Below are positions 10,155-20,892 of a stretch of 64,000 nucleotides of DNA, in pieces. Each line of letters starts with the position of its first letter. Within the stretch, counting starts at the first letter, position 1. This DNA is from Phytophthora sp. 'mugwort' (taxonomy: Eukaryota > Oomycota > Peronosporomycetes > Peronosporales > Peronosporaceae): NCBI GenBank assembly GCA_033558025.1, contig JAUCEF010000008.1:2604001-2668000 (forward strand). Direction: 5' to 3'. Under the pieces are notes generated by a model. The model did no database searches. It had not been told where the DNA came from and saw only the letters and a list, made by a program, of their open reading frames with translations. The translations under genes and the position numbers were made by a program.

Positions 10155-11978
10155 CTAGAGCGGTCCGTCCACGAGGCCATCACGAGAGTATTCACGTAGC
10201 ACAGCAGGAATGGAGGTGGGCGGGATCATGCCCAGTTCCGTGACGACCATCGACACGTAGTCGATCGGGGTCACATCGTACACTAGGTTGAGAAGCTTGA
10301 GATCAGCAAGGTCACGCCAGTCGGAAAGGACGTGGCCGCCGCTCGAAGAACCGCTGGAAGCATTGCCGGCAGCGCTGCCGTCCGTCCGGCGCCGCGAACG
10401 TGGCTTGTCAGTGCAGTATGACGACACCAGCTCGTCCGGGTCGCCTAGCTCGTTGTGGGTAATAGCGTCCAGCTGCACGCGGTCCGAGAACTTGTACGTC
10501 TCACAGCAGAAGAGTACGGGCACGTTCGCTTCGTGCGCAGTCATAGCCACCAGGGCCGTACCCACGCGGGCAACGGCCACACCGTTGCTCATAAAGGCAG
10601 CGGCGCCCAGGAAAACCTTGGTCACTTCACGCATAATGTAAGACAACGCGTTGATCTGCAGGTAAGAGCACTGCAGTCCTGCGCTGGCGAGGACACTGAC
10701 AAGCTTGCGCCCTTCGTAGTGCGGACGGGAGTCCACGACAATGATACGCAGCGTGGATGCGATCTCCGGCGAGGTCTTCGCGGTTTCAAGCAGCAGTTCC
10801 TCCACGACGTTAGCACGTGCGTACGTGAGTATCACATCACCTTCGCTGATCTTGGACTGAGCGTTCTTCACCACAGCACGAGACGCCAGCAAGATGCGGC
10901 TCTGCACGTAGTCGTCCATTTCTTCACGGATCCGGCGCTTGGCTTCCTCCTCGCTGAGCTCCGGCGGAGTCGAACCAATCACGCGACGGAGACGGCGAAT
11001 CGCGTTACCCATGCCAATCCCGTGCGGCCTACAGTCAATTAGATACTGAATGAGCGGGCGAAGACGCTTGTCCAGATCCCGTCGCAGTTGTTTGTCCGGT
11101 GGCGTCACGTAGTCGTCGATCACCTGGTGGAAGGCCGTGATCATGGCAATGCAGCGCGCGTTGCCGCCCGAGATCTTGCCCTCCGCGTACTTCAACCCCA
11201 GCACAAGCACCGCCGAGTGGACCTCTTCCTTGTTGGAGAAGCCTACGTTAAGCGACAACGAGCTCTCGCGCTCGTACTGCGGCAAGTGCGAGAACATTTC
11301 GACCTGTTTCTGGGCCTGAGTACGCACTACGACCGCGGCCTTGGAGCGACGCGCCATCTTTTTGGCGTCGTCGTACTGCAGTCGCACGTTGATGGGGGCC
11401 GGAGCAGTGGGGCCAGCGGCGTCGGCTTTCTTTGGCTTATTTCCGGTCTCCTTCATCTGCCTGTTGGCCTCCTGCTGTGCGCGACGCTCGGCTTTACTGA
11501 GTTTCTCCCGCTTTGGGACGCCGCCGGCCTTGGCGAAGGCGTCGGCTGCGAGCTTCTTCCTCTCGGCCTTTGACAGTTTCTTCTTGTCGTCCACAGCGGC
11601 GTCCTGGGGCTTCTTGTCCGTGGCGGAGGGGCCCAGACTGAGCTTCTCCATAGGCGGCACGGCTTCGTCCGTGTGGTTGGCGGCGGGAGACCAGCCTTCG
11701 AGCTTGCCCCTGTAGTACAGTAAATAGTAGTACTAAAGGTTAGTATACTACGAGTGTAGAATACTACGTTGCAAGCAAGTTTCTCACTCGTAGCGCTCGT
11801 CCATCTTCTTGCTCTTGCTGCGTCTCTTCTGGTTCTTGTCATCCAGGATGGACTCTGTATGGTGGGATTAGAATACGTTAGCATAGGGACACACGAACAA
11901 TGCGGAGATAGTAGAGGACCCACCGAGATGCTTGAGGTCGGCGCCGGGCTCCAGCACGGGCGATCGACCGTCGGCCAT
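10155..11978 (-). CDS. EIF2B4: Translation initiation factor eIF2B subunit delta (three exons)
   Basis: Exons are 11924-11978, 11788-11854 and 10155-11709, with introns of 69 and 78 bp having GT..AG ends and consistent phase; the product is about 558 residues. The N-terminus is a Lys/Ala-rich, low-complexity region with repeated KLSKAERK-type segments, usual for the delta subunit. The C-terminal half is the eIF2B alpha/beta/delta Rossmann-like domain: ILTYARANVVEELL, VVDSRPHYEGRK, MREVTKVFLGAAAF, then CCETYKFSDRVQLD and LVYDVTPIDYVSMVVTE near the end. eIF2B is the guanine-nucleotide exchange factor for eIF2; the delta subunit lies in its regulatory core and senses phosphorylated eIF2. The start at 11978 comes from the spliced model, in which short first exons join in frame. 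Confidence 0.94.
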
Positions 11979-12438
11979 GGCTACGCTTGAGGTTCTTCTT
12001 GGTCTCTATTGCGCCAGCCATTGAGAGCGTTTTATTAAGAGCGGATGTTAGCCAATCACAAACGACCAAAATCAGAAACGAGTGTGGACCACATGACGTG
12101 ACAAATAACGTTTTTTATACGTCTTGTGAAAGTACTCATGATACTGGAGTTGTGTATGAAGTGCTGTGAATGAAGACCTCATGTAAGTTGACAAGCATTT
12201 TTGGCGCGAACTTTGAATCCCTAACCGCTCCCAGTTGCGCGCGTGAAGCTGTTGTGACAGTTCCATTCCGCAAGACGCTCCCGGCCGCCGACACGTAACC
12301 TTACGAACCCTCGTCGCTCTTCATCCACTTGCGCACGTGCACGGCAACTAGTGTATCCCCTCCCGCCGTATCTTACCGACACTTTCCGACCTCTACGAGT
12401 GTCCGTGTATCCCTACAAGCCGAGAACTCCTGTCGGTC
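11979..12438 (+). promoter_or_regulatory. Divergent promoter region, eIF2B delta / WD40 gene
   Basis: About 460 bp separate the two head-to-head genes. A CCAAT box is present at 12052-12056 (context TTAGCCAATCACA). The right part, close to the WD40 start, is pyrimidine-rich. No TATA box is evident, which fits oomycete housekeeping genes. Transcription starts cannot be placed from the sequence alone. Confidence 0.45.
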
Positions 12439-15400
12439 ATGAGCGCATCCAAGTCGTCCAGCAGCAGCGGGCTAGCCGCGCTCATTGCGGCCTCCACGCC
12501 GTCCAAAGACAGCAACATACCATACAGCGAGAAAGAACGGAGCAACACGTTCGTATCGCCCTCTTTCCTGTCGCCAGAGCCCGCGTCTACGACGCAGAAG
12601 CCGCAAAACAAGCTCACATTAAGCGGCCAGCCGGCACGCAAGATCAAGCCCGTCAAGCGGCCTCTGGGCGTGCACCAAGGTCTCTCCACACCCTCCATAC
12701 AGCACAAGACGCTGGACAAGAAGACCAGGAAGTTCATGGTCAGCGGCCACAAGGACAGAAGCCTTAAGAAGTCGCACCAGATCCGTGTCGGGCTCTCCAA
12801 GTCTGCACGCGTGCTCGAGGACATTTCCAACAGGAGAAACACCGAAAAGGGGCTACACAAGGCCGACGAAGACACTACGACGCTCAGCCACGATCCTACC
12901 AGGAAATTAGAGTTCCCTACGCCCGTCAAGCCAAACAGCGACACGAAGAAGACCAAGGAGGCTGAACTGGCACCTGTAGACAGCAGCAGCTCCTCTAGCT
13001 CCGAGGACAAGAGCTACTCCAGTGATGAGGCAGAGGTGACGTTCGATGCCGCCACTATCGGCAACATGCGCGTGGTGCGGGAGGCTCTGTCACAAAGCCC
13101 GGCGCTGTCTACCGCCAGCAGCAGCTCCAGGATGCCGCCACTCGGTCTCGAGTACCAATTCTTCGTGTCCTCGACCGTCTCGTCCGTGGCGGTGGCACCG
13201 AACGGCAAGTTCCTCGTCGTGGGCTTCTACAATGGCATGGTATACCTCTACCCGCTAACCAAAGACGCGCTTATGTTCCGACGTGGCGTCTTACTGGACC
13301 AGATCATGCCTCGTGGGATGTATACGCAGATCATGGTGACGGTCGCCATCCCAGAGGACGGCAAGTTTATCTTCGCTGGTGTATACCGCGGCTCGACGGA
13401 CATTCGTGCTTTCGAGGTGGACAGCATCACGCTGCCGTCGCCTACTGACGTGACTCAGGCGACGAACACGTCGTCTTCGTCGCTACTGACCACGGGGACT
13501 CGCGACGACGAAAACAGCAGCGACGACGAAGATAATGCCAGTGTCTTTGGACTACCGACGGCAAAGGCCATCACGCACACGTACTCGGACGCGAAGCTCA
13601 AGGGATTTGCTGCAGCGAAGAGTTTGTTCCACCAAGGCAGCCACAAGACCGAGTACCGTTTGCTCTGTGGCATTGGCATCAAGAACGTGCACATGTGGCG
13701 CTTTTACCAGCAAAAGACGGCCAATGGAGGCTTCGAGTGGAGCTGGGAGTGCGTCTTTGACAAGCAGACGAACGGTATCTCGCTCGAGTTCATCACATTC
13801 CACCCGACGATCGCCAACCAATTCATCTCCAAGTCTGAGCATCAAAATGTGCGGATCTGGCACTTAGACGAAGAGTATCAAGCCTCGGAGAACTCGGTGA
13901 CGATCCGGAAGAAGTCGCACACTGATGTCAAGCAGACGGTTGATACGGTGGCAGTGTACGGAGACTACGCGTACGGTGGGAGTGAGGCACTTGCGGTCGT
14001 CGATCTGCAGTCTGCCAGCCGTATGGACTTGGATCTGCCGTTGTCTGCTAAGGAGCAGCGTGTTCAGCATGAGGCGACCCTCAACGCCAGAAACAGCAGC
14101 TCGTTGCGTGCGTGGAACCCCCGTGGAAGCCGTCGACGAGGTGCTGAAGACACGAGCGCACAGCGTCACATGCGGACTGTTAGCAAAGTCGCTGGCCAGG
14201 ATACGTCGCCTTTCACTGTGGGCATGTGCAGCGACGGCAGTGTATTTTTCCACCAGCCCAAGAAAGAGACTGGAATGGCGACTCCTCTTGACTATATTGA
14301 GGGGTACGAACAGTTTTTCGTGGACCCGTCCCTGGACTTCCAAGCACAATTCTCGGATCTTACTCGCGTCAACACGAGTGGACTTCTCGTGGTTCTGCCT
14401 CTCCCCACGACGGAGAAGGAGAAATGGATGGTCGTAGCTGCTAACCAAGAGCAGCTTCTGGTGCGCAGTCTCGAGGCCTTTTTGCATCGCAACCAGCAGA
14501 AGACTGAGTACTCACAGGTTAAGAGCGATCTGAGGAACGTGATGCGAGATCTCGGGGGCGCGGAAAGCAGCTCCGACGAAGGTGACAGCAGTAGCGACTC
14601 GGACGTTGAGGACAAGAGTGTCATGAAGGACAAGCAGCACCATAAGAAGCACGACAAGACGCCTCTTAAGCGCGTCCGTCAAGAGACGTCGTCCAAGGCT
14701 CAGGGCAAGGCCAAGCGGAGCCGACACGAGAGTGACAAGGCTTCGTCGTCGAAGTCGAAGTCTGGAGAGAAGAGAAAGGTGGTGTCGAGCAAGAATGGAC
14801 TGCAGAAGAAGCCGAAGGAGCTCAGTATGACTGAACAGCAGGATAAGGTTAGCACGGCGGTGACGACTCCGAAGCGCAGCAAACTGTCGACGAGCGCGGC
14901 GTCGCCAGTGGTGTCGATCTCGTCCACGTCGGGATCTTCGAACCCCAACACGCCAGAACAGCTCGGACTGTCGAGAATAGAGAGGCAACTATTGGCTTTG
15001 AAGGAGCTTCAGTGGACTCCACCACCCGCCTCGGGATCGAAGTCTCGGTTGGACAACCAGGAAGAACTCACGGATTCTGCCGTTGATGCGGCTGCAGTTT
15101 TGGCTCAGCTGAGCTCCAGCAAGAGGAAGGAGTCTAACGGTAAGAAGACGACTCACCGTATGAAGGCGCAAGCTTTGTTTACCGATATCGAGAGCGCGGA
15201 AGACAGCAGCAACGAGGAGAGCTACGAGGTGGCTAAGAAGGAGACCACGCCGGCGTCTATGAAGGCTGTAGCAACTAAGCCTCTCTCCAACAAGCGCGGT
15301 CGCGTGGCTTCCAAGAATTCACCCCATGTTGAAGAAGAGATGCAAGACGCACTGGTTAACGAGCCTGTACAAGAGAACAACCAAGAGGAACCTTTTGACA

Positions 15401-16080
15401 AGGAGAAAGAAGATGTCGAGCTGGACGAGGAGCTGGAGCAACTGGAGCAGTACGAGCCTGAGTTTGTGTCTGTGCCTCTCATGAGTGACAAGAGCTCGCT
15501 ACTGGCTGCAACCATGTACCAGTACGCTGACCCCGTCTCAACAAGCGCCACTGATGTTGACGCAGACGACGAAGTTGACACTGATTGTGCTGTCGCGACA
15601 GCTGAACAGACCAATCTGCTGATACAGTTTTCACACCAGAACGAGCGACTCAAGATGAACTTCCTGACCGAACGCGAGCGTATCTACAAGCACCCGGAAT
15701 GCAGTTGCGCGTCACATTTGCACTCCAAGAAGCCGTCGTCCGCCGGCATGAACTGGCGTCGGACTGTAGCGCACGATTACCTCAAGCGCAAGCAGCTGAA
15801 GCGACGGCACAAGAAGCAGCTCACGATCAAGTTGCAGCAGCTTCATGCGAGTTATGCCGTGCAGATCCAGGAGCTGTACGCGATGCAGCAGATGCAGGCT
15901 AACGCCTTCCGTGCACGCCAGCAGTTCCAGCATCTGCACTTGCAGTTCCGTCGCCAGGCCAGTAAAACCGACAGCGCTGCCCCGTCGTCTCCGTCCACCG
16001 TCGCGTCTCCCATCAGTCATTCAGTTATGCCCGACCACGTCTCGAATGCCGTCTTCCCGTACCCCAATTTGCTGTCCTAA
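12439..16080 (+). CDS. WD40-like protein with basic linker and C-terminal coiled coil
   Basis: A single frame of 1213 residues from ATG 12439. Residues 1-230 are Ser/Lys-rich and disordered, with an acidic Ser run at about 178-195. Residues about 235-560 hold WD40-like blades, for example VSSVAVAPNGKFLVVGFYNG, LLCGIGIKNVHMW and a block ending HQNVRIWHLD. Residues about 715-830 are Lys/Arg/Ser-rich with several nuclear-localisation-type basic clusters. An acidic Glu-rich segment (about 970-1015) and a Gln/Arg/His-rich predicted coiled coil (about 1080-1180) follow. The architecture suggests a nuclear scaffold protein, but I recognise no specific orthologue. The frame is intact and codon use matches the neighbouring genes. 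It is the last host gene before the accessory island. Confidence 0.85.
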   Translation: MSASKSSSSSGLAALIAASTPSKDSNIPYSEKERSNTFVSPSFLSPEPASTTQKPQNKLTLSGQPARKIKPVKRPLGVHQGLSTPSIQHKTLDKKTRKFMVSGHKDRSLKKSHQIRVGLSKSARVLEDISNRRNTEKGLHKADEDTTTLSHDPTRKLEFPTPVKPNSDTKKTKEAELAPVDSSSSSSSEDKSYSSDEAEVTFDAATIGNMRVVREALSQSPALSTASSSSRMPPLGLEYQFFVSSTVSSVAVAPNGKFLVVGFYNGMVYLYPLTKDALMFRRGVLLDQIMPRGMYTQIMVTVAIPEDGKFIFAGVYRGSTDIRAFEVDSITLPSPTDVTQATNTSSSSLLTTGTRDDENSSDDEDNASVFGLPTAKAITHTYSDAKLKGFAAAKSLFHQGSHKTEYRLLCGIGIKNVHMWRFYQQKTANGGFEWSWECVFDKQTNGISLEFITFHPTIANQFISKSEHQNVRIWHLDEEYQASENSVTIRKKSHTDVKQTVDTVAVYGDYAYGGSEALAVVDLQSASRMDLDLPLSAKEQRVQHEATLNARNSSSLRAWNPRGSRRRGAEDTSAQRHMRTVSKVAGQDTSPFTVGMCSDGSVFFHQPKKETGMATPLDYIEGYEQFFVDPSLDFQAQFSDLTRVNTSGLLVVLPLPTTEKEKWMVVAANQEQLLVRSLEAFLHRNQQKTEYSQVKSDLRNVMRDLGGAESSSDEGDSSSDSDVEDKSVMKDKQHHKKHDKTPLKRVRQETSSKAQGKAKRSRHESDKASSSKSKSGEKRKVVSSKNGLQKKPKELSMTEQQDKVSTAVTTPKRSKLSTSAASPVVSISSTSGSSNPNTPEQLGLSRIERQLLALKELQWTPPPASGSKSRLDNQEELTDSAVDAAAVLAQLSSSKRKESNGKKTTHRMKAQALFTDIESAEDSSNEESYEVAKKETTPASMKAVATKPLSNKRGRVASKNSPHVEEEMQDALVNEPVQENNQEEPFDKEKEDVELDEELEQLEQYEPEFVSVPLMSDKSSLLAATMYQYADPVSTSATDVDADDEVDTDCAVATAEQTNLLIQFSHQNERLKMNFLTERERIYKHPECSCASHLHSKKPSSAGMNWRRTVAHDYLKRKQLKRRHKKQLTIKLQQLHASYAVQIQELYAMQQMQANAFRARQQFQHLHLQFRRQASKTDSAAPSSPSTVASPISHSVMPDHVSNAVFPYPNLLS

Positions 16081-16830
16081 GTGGCCGGTAGTGCCCCGCA
16101 ATCGATGTTCATGTATGATAAGATAAACACAAAGTATTTTATCTATCTACCCGTTAGTCAAGCTCCTATAAAACATTAATGAGCAAGCTGACCGTTTTTG
16201 CCATGCATAGTTAAAACAATCGATTTAAACGAGTAAAACCAACTTGCAAATATATATGTGTCAAAACTTTCCAAATATTTTATTTGAAACGGCACTTCAG
16301 GAAAATATTAATTTGTACGATGCCACTAGGAAACTTATTATTATATATTGGATTAAAAAAATCATTTCAAAAGCAATTTATTTAATTACAATACATAAAA
16401 TGTATATGGAAAAATAAACTTAATGCGCCATCTCTCATTCCAAATAATTAATATACGTTTGAATAAATATAAAATATGCGCCATACTCATATAGGCTACA
16501 CTAAATATAGGTGCACTGGTAAAACCTAGGCCATCTTCGCAAGTGAACCGACAATAGGAAGAGGAGGAATGGCGGCAGCTAGAGTCTGGAACGCAGCCGC
16601 GCATTCTAGACGAGTAAAAATGGACAATAAGGCGTTCTTCGACCAGCGTACCTACACTTCTTAGCGTGACATCGTCTCTGCTGTAATTGACTAAAATTAA
16701 ACCGTGAGCAGGCCATTTAGAGTGGTAGCTAGCGACAAACGCCGATACAGAGCATGTTGCACAAGTTCAACCTGCGGCTTCGTTGTGCAATTTGCTTTCA
16801 AGAACTAATTCAAGCGGCCGTCGCTGTTCA
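16081..16830. other. AT-rich intergenic stretch
   Basis: About 750 bp downstream of the WD40 gene. It is markedly AT-rich and contains no reading frame with recognisable protein similarity. It marks the change from gene-dense DNA to the accessory island. Confidence 0.6.
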
Positions 16831-17364
16831 TACCTCACAGTTGTCCCATTGAAACGGCCGCAACATGTGCACGTGCATTGAATCGAAAATGGACAGCCAA
16901 GCAGCTCGCGTCCAATCCGCATGTCCATGAGCTTTTCGTTCAACGTGGTCGACCCATACCACCTGTGATGATTCGAGATACACTTGCTAAGTACGGGAGA
17001 CAATATCGTACATAAATATGTGAACGCGTGCAAGCGCCTTTATATCGAGTTTTTCGGAGATGATTCGCTCCAGTATGGGTTTATTACATCGTATATAGAG
17101 AAGTTGAACGAACGTGGGCACACAGCTGTTGCTGAAGTTGAGAGTGGTTGTTTCAAGCGCTGCGCAATTGTCTTCCGAGAGGGCCGTCAATCATTTCTAC
17201 CCTATGCTGATTGTGGATTTAGCGTGGATGGGCGTTCAACAAGCAAAATACCCCCGTATCCCCTTAAAACGGAATACGGGGGTATTTTGCTTGTTGCATG
17301 CTTTCGAAATGGAAATGGGGAACTTCAGATCGTGGATATTGCAGTAGTCGAGATCGAAAAATGA
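16830..17364 (+). pseudogene. MULE-type (Mutator-like) transposase fragment
   Basis: Two frames together resemble the N-terminal part and first catalytic region of MULE transposases. The first gives PIPPVMIRDTLAKYG. The second (16984-17364) gives a segment running through FLPYADCGFSVDG and ending GILLVACFRNGNGELQIVDIAVVE, which matches the family's VDGT..GGILLVA..DGN pattern. The first catalytic Asp is at VDG. The frame is broken near 17020 and the remainder of the transposase is absent. A perfect hairpin (17237-17296) lies just after the VDG motif. No flanking terminal inverted repeats were recognised, so this is an isolated remnant. Confidence 0.5.
17237..17296. repeat. Perfect 23-bp inverted repeat (14-bp loop)
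   Basis: The arm at 17237-17259 is the exact reverse complement of 17274-17296, with a 14-base spacer. It lies inside the MULE-like remnant and keeps that frame open, encoding part of it. Confidence 0.9.
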
Positions 17365-17749
17365 AGATACCTGAAGTTTTTTCCTAAACATTTATTGGAA
17401 AATATATCATGGATCCCGGCTTTTATCATCTCGGATCATGATTTCGCCACCTAATGGATAATTTCAACAAGAAGTTCAAGTCAAATCAATTGAAAAAAAG
17501 CATATATATAAAAGAGAGAATAATATTTTACCTCTAATACTTATACATATTCTTTATAAAGATTTGTGTCGGTCCGGCAGCGCCGTGCGTCACAAACAGT
17601 GCACGTATACATGTATACGCCTTGTGGACATCAGTGCCGAGGCGATCATCACCTATCTTAGTGATTTGCCTCTAGCTTCCGCCATTGAGCCTCATTTACT
17701 CACGATTTTGCCGGCTTCAGATCACGCCCCTCCCCAACCTTCAGCAACA

Positions 17750-17986
17750 ATGGCTCGGATCGCCCCTCTCACGGCTTCCGTCGACGTGACAGTGATAGTC
17801 GCCCCCTCCATCGACGACACGGACAAGACGGAATTTGTGGACGAAAAGGTCCCGAGCCTCAAGCAGAAGATCATCCTGGGCGTCTTGGTCACGTTGGCGT
17901 CGTCCGGATGCCTCTACGGCTGCGTGACCGCCGCCACGTTCTTCGGAGACCTGTTTACGCTCCTGCTGGTCCTCGCTCGGCACTGA
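17750..17986 (+). CDS. Small hydrophobic-tail protein A1 (array unit 1)
   Basis: A 78-residue protein from ATG 17750. Residues 1-37 are polar and include VTVIVAPSIDDTDKT; SLKQK follows; residues about 41-76 are continuously hydrophobic and long enough for one or two membrane passes (IILGVLVTLASSGCLYGCV, then FFGDLFTLLLVL). Paralogues are A2 (20331, broken) and A3 (57284, intact). Genes B and C of each unit share the same plan: a TVI motif, an acidic stretch, Lys/Arg, then a hydrophobic helix containing LYT/LYL or LYG. The frame stays open upstream to about 17564 without an ATG, and this leader is conserved in A2. The function is unknown; it looks like a small single-pass membrane protein. Retention of an intact frame beside decayed siblings supports coding. 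Confidence 0.6.
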   Translation: MARIAPLTASVDVTVIVAPSIDDTDKTEFVDEKVPSLKQKIILGVLVTLASSGCLYGCVTAATFFGDLFTLLLVLARH

Positions 17987-18371
17987 TGGGGATCCCATCA
18001 GCGAGGCGTGATCATAACAACTCAGGAACATTAAGTCTGAGCGGCGCCCCAGAGCTATGACCTAACGTAGATTCCGGTTTGTTGACGTGGTAATCGTATT
18101 TAAACACTGTAAGCTCCCTATTCACTACAATATTGTGGTCTCGTGATCGTGGCGACCTGCCATGATCCTCTCTTTAGCGACAACGACGCATCTTTTGAAA
18201 CGTACTGAAGAAACGGCGTAAGTTAGTGCCAACACGAAGAAACGGACGCGATTCGGACTCAATGCGAGCAATGAGCCACTCGCCGAACGGACAAGTGAGC
18301 CAAGCCGGTTGTTCATTTCTAACGGCCACTATCACCTAGCCCGCCCACGAGCAGACAAGTTCATCCAAAAA

Positions 18372-18587
18372 GGATGCACAAGTGGCGCCTTGTATGCGTC
18401 GCGCGAAGTGACAGTGGCCATTCAAATTGACCGCGACAAGGAGAACAACAGTTTGCTCAAGCGGCAACCTCGAGTCGGTATACTCTACACGCTCATATCC
18501 GTTGGAGCTCTCTGTCTATTCACGGTCACTACTACGTGGCCCGCGGACACGTTCTTCTCTTGTCTGTGCCGTGAGCAACCCAGTTAG
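18372..18587 (+). pseudogene. Small hydrophobic-tail protein B1, no usable start (array unit 1)
   Basis: Aligns with intact B3 (57877-58086). The stretch EVTVAIQIDRDKENNSLLKRQ and a hydrophobic helix (RVGILYTLISVGALCLFTV) are preserved. The ATG at the B3 start position is shifted out of frame here, and the C-terminus differs (ending CREQPS). It is probably a decayed copy. Confidence 0.6.
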
Positions 18588-18930
18588 ACTTCAATGTCAC
18601 CAGGCACTTCGAGAAATTAACGGAGGGGGTTGCCGACACTTGACGTGTCTCCACTTCCGCGAGGAAGCACTTCGTTTAGCCAATTACCACTGCTTATATA
18701 TTAATACATTAATAAAATATTGTGAATGTTGAGCAGAATCGCGGTCCTGATGCACCGTGCGTCAGTGCCGTCTTTGCGCGGTCTTGGTGGACATCATGGT
18801 AGCCTGACAGATTTCGAATCAGGATATTCTGTACTTACGTTGGTACCTCCTTGCATCTCGATGTCTCACTCTCCAATTACCAACTGCTGCTCATGTTTCA
18901 AGGCCGATACACACGGAGCTTCTCAATACG

Positions 18931-19174
18931 ATGGTGGCCTACCAGGTGATGCCTCTCCCTGAAATGACGGTGATAATCTGTGATGGGGGAAACCCGAAAG
19001 ATGGGGCACCAGCAGAGACCGTGGAGACCCAGCGGAATATCCTCACGGGCCTTCTTTCGACGGTCGTCTTCATGGAGCCCTCTACCGTTCGTTGTCGCGG
19101 TCGAGTTCATCAACGATGGGCTCATCTTGCTCTTCGCTGTGACGCAAAGACGGCCTTCACTCATACGAGTGTGA
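18931..19174 (+). pseudogene. Small hydrophobic-tail protein C1, frameshifted (array unit 1)
   Basis: Aligns with intact C3 (58423-58662). The N-terminal part is kept (MPLPEMTVII, then QRNILTGLLSTVV), as is the C-terminal part (VEFINDGLILLFAVTQRR), but they lie in different frames, with the break near 19090. The family plan (TVI motif, polar linker, hydrophobic segment, basic tail) is recognisable. Confidence 0.65.
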
Positions 19175-19199
19175 GAAGGTGCGCTGTCACACGCACAAC

Positions 19200-20155
19200 A
19201 ACGACCATTTTTATCACGGGCTCGGATCGAGCGCTGAGTTGAGAGAGCATTAACATATGGGTCAGCTCAATTGTACATATAGTTCCCCAGCACTGTACAG
19301 CAGCTTACCTTCCGGCACTACGTATGCGTCTGAACAATACGTAGAACATACATCAAGTATAATAGCTAAAAATCCCTTATCTAACATCGGCTCTTATCTA
19401 ATTGTTTTATTTAATAATAATGTTGCTTTACATCCAGTAGTTGCTTCATTATTAGTTTTTTTTTACCTAATAGGTAACGGGTATTAACATTATTGAAAAA
19501 AATCTTGCCAGCTACAAGGAAATGATGCTATCATATACCCAGATACCGCTGAACCGGATATAATTTTTGTCAGGTTGTCATACCTAGCCACATCACGGGA
19601 ATGCCAAGCAACACCGAAGATTGGAGTCACGCTTGGGCGCGAACGAACCGCCACTGACCTGAGACACCGACTGCAATGAGCCCTCCGACTATAGCGTAGA
19701 CAAGCTCCTACTTTAACAGTGATTCAGTCATATATCCAGCGTTTTGACATGCTCGATGGTACTTAAGTACATCATATATCACGTCATATATCACGTACTT
19801 AAGACCATTGAGAATGAAAACGCTGGCGCTACGACCAGTGGAAGACTCTGAGTTATGATTACATTCGCTTTTTCTTGATAGGTAGCTGCAGTACGAAGGA
19901 GATACTTTATATAATCTGCTATTAATACCCGTTATTGCATCGAGTATAAAATTACATGTTCAAATTAAACGATCTCATAACACCAGGTTGGTATTTACCC
20001 GCGTAGCCATAACGGTTAGTTATCCCTAACAAACCGATAACTTCTTTGTTTGGTAAATAATGCCAACATATTTTACCAGTATTAAATTGGTCCCGACATT
20101 CCCATACTGCTAAAGAAAATATAATATATTGCTTCCGGCACCGCAAACACATCAT
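19200..20155. other. Spacer between array units 1 and 2, with an imperfect inverted repeat
   Basis: Partly AT-rich. Parts of it (around 19495-19560 and 19640-19720) resemble segments at 41650-41720, 42550-42630 and 59060-59150, so it is the common downstream spacer of the array. An imperfect inverted repeat of about 31 bases per arm lies at about 19738-19826 (AGCGTTTT ... AAAACGCT) around a tandem TCATATATCACG duplication, possibly a small transposon remnant. No convincing gene. Confidence 0.55.
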
Positions 20156-20330
20156 TTATGTGCGTCACAAAGAGTCAAAGAGTACACGTATACGCGCTGT
20201 GGATATCAGTGCCGAGAAGTTCATCACCTATCTTAGTGATTTGCCTCTGTGGCTTCCGCCGTTGGAGCTCGTCCACCGTTCACTCACGATTTCGTCGGCT
20301 TCAGACGCCCCTCACCAACCTTCAGTAACA

Positions 20331-20557
20331 CTGACTCGGATCGCCCCTCTCACGACTTCGGGCGACGCGACAGTTATAGCCTTCACCTCTATCGACGACA
20401 CGGACAAGACGAACCAAGAGGCCCCGAGCCTCAAGCAGAAAATTATCTTGGGCGTCGTGTTCACGTTGGCATCGTCTGGATGCCTCTACGGCTGCGTGAC
20501 AGCCATCACGTTCTTCGGAGACCTGTTACGCTCCTGCTGGTCCTAGCTCGGCACTGA
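20331..20557 (+). pseudogene. Small hydrophobic-tail protein A2, start lost and frameshifted
   Basis: Closely similar to A1: TRIAPL, SIDDTDKT, LKQKIILGVVFTLASSGCLY. The position of the A1/A3 start codon is CTG here. One T is missing in the run just before the C-terminal LLLVLARH, shifting the last residues. Upstream, a conserved open leader (VDISAE, then ITYLSDLPL) continues in frame from 20160, as in A1. Confidence 0.7.
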
Positions 20558-20892
20558 TGGGGATCCCATCAGCGAGGCCGTGATCATAACGACTCGGGGA
20601 GATGAAGTCTGTAACCGTGCCCCTGAGCTGTGACCTAACGTCGATTCCGGTTGAAACGTTATTAAGATCCCTACTACTCACCACAGTATTGCGCGTTGTT
20701 CATGTGACTCTTGCTCGGAACTGACAACGTGACGCACCTCTTGGAACGAAACGAAGAAACGGTAGTGCGCCATTGAGGCGGAAAAAACGGATACGACTCG
20801 GACGCTATGCGAGCAACGAGCCGTCGCCGAACGGACAAGTGAGCCAAGCCGCGCTGTTCTTGCCAGCGGCCACCCCTAGCCAGTAATCCCAA

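Larger units (their letters stand above)
17540..19850 (+). repeat. Small-protein array, unit 1 (A1-B1-C1 plus spacer)
   Basis: This block aligns with 20160-42750 (once its insertions are removed) and with 57150-59180. The order is the same in all: gene A, gene B, a short leader segment containing GCGCGGTCTTGGTGGACATC, gene C, and a spacer containing a TGAGAC(A/C)CC-type segment. The three copies are direct repeats on the plus strand. Divergence is clear but they align readily by eye. Confidence 0.85.

Noticed and set aside
10455..11573. Long plus-strand frames opposite eIF2B delta
   Set aside because: Shadow frames of the conserved eIF2B delta exon; no recognisable domain.
19257..19487. 76-codon ORF after C1
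   Set aside because: Not conserved in the matching spacers of units 2 and 3; low-complexity AT-rich end.
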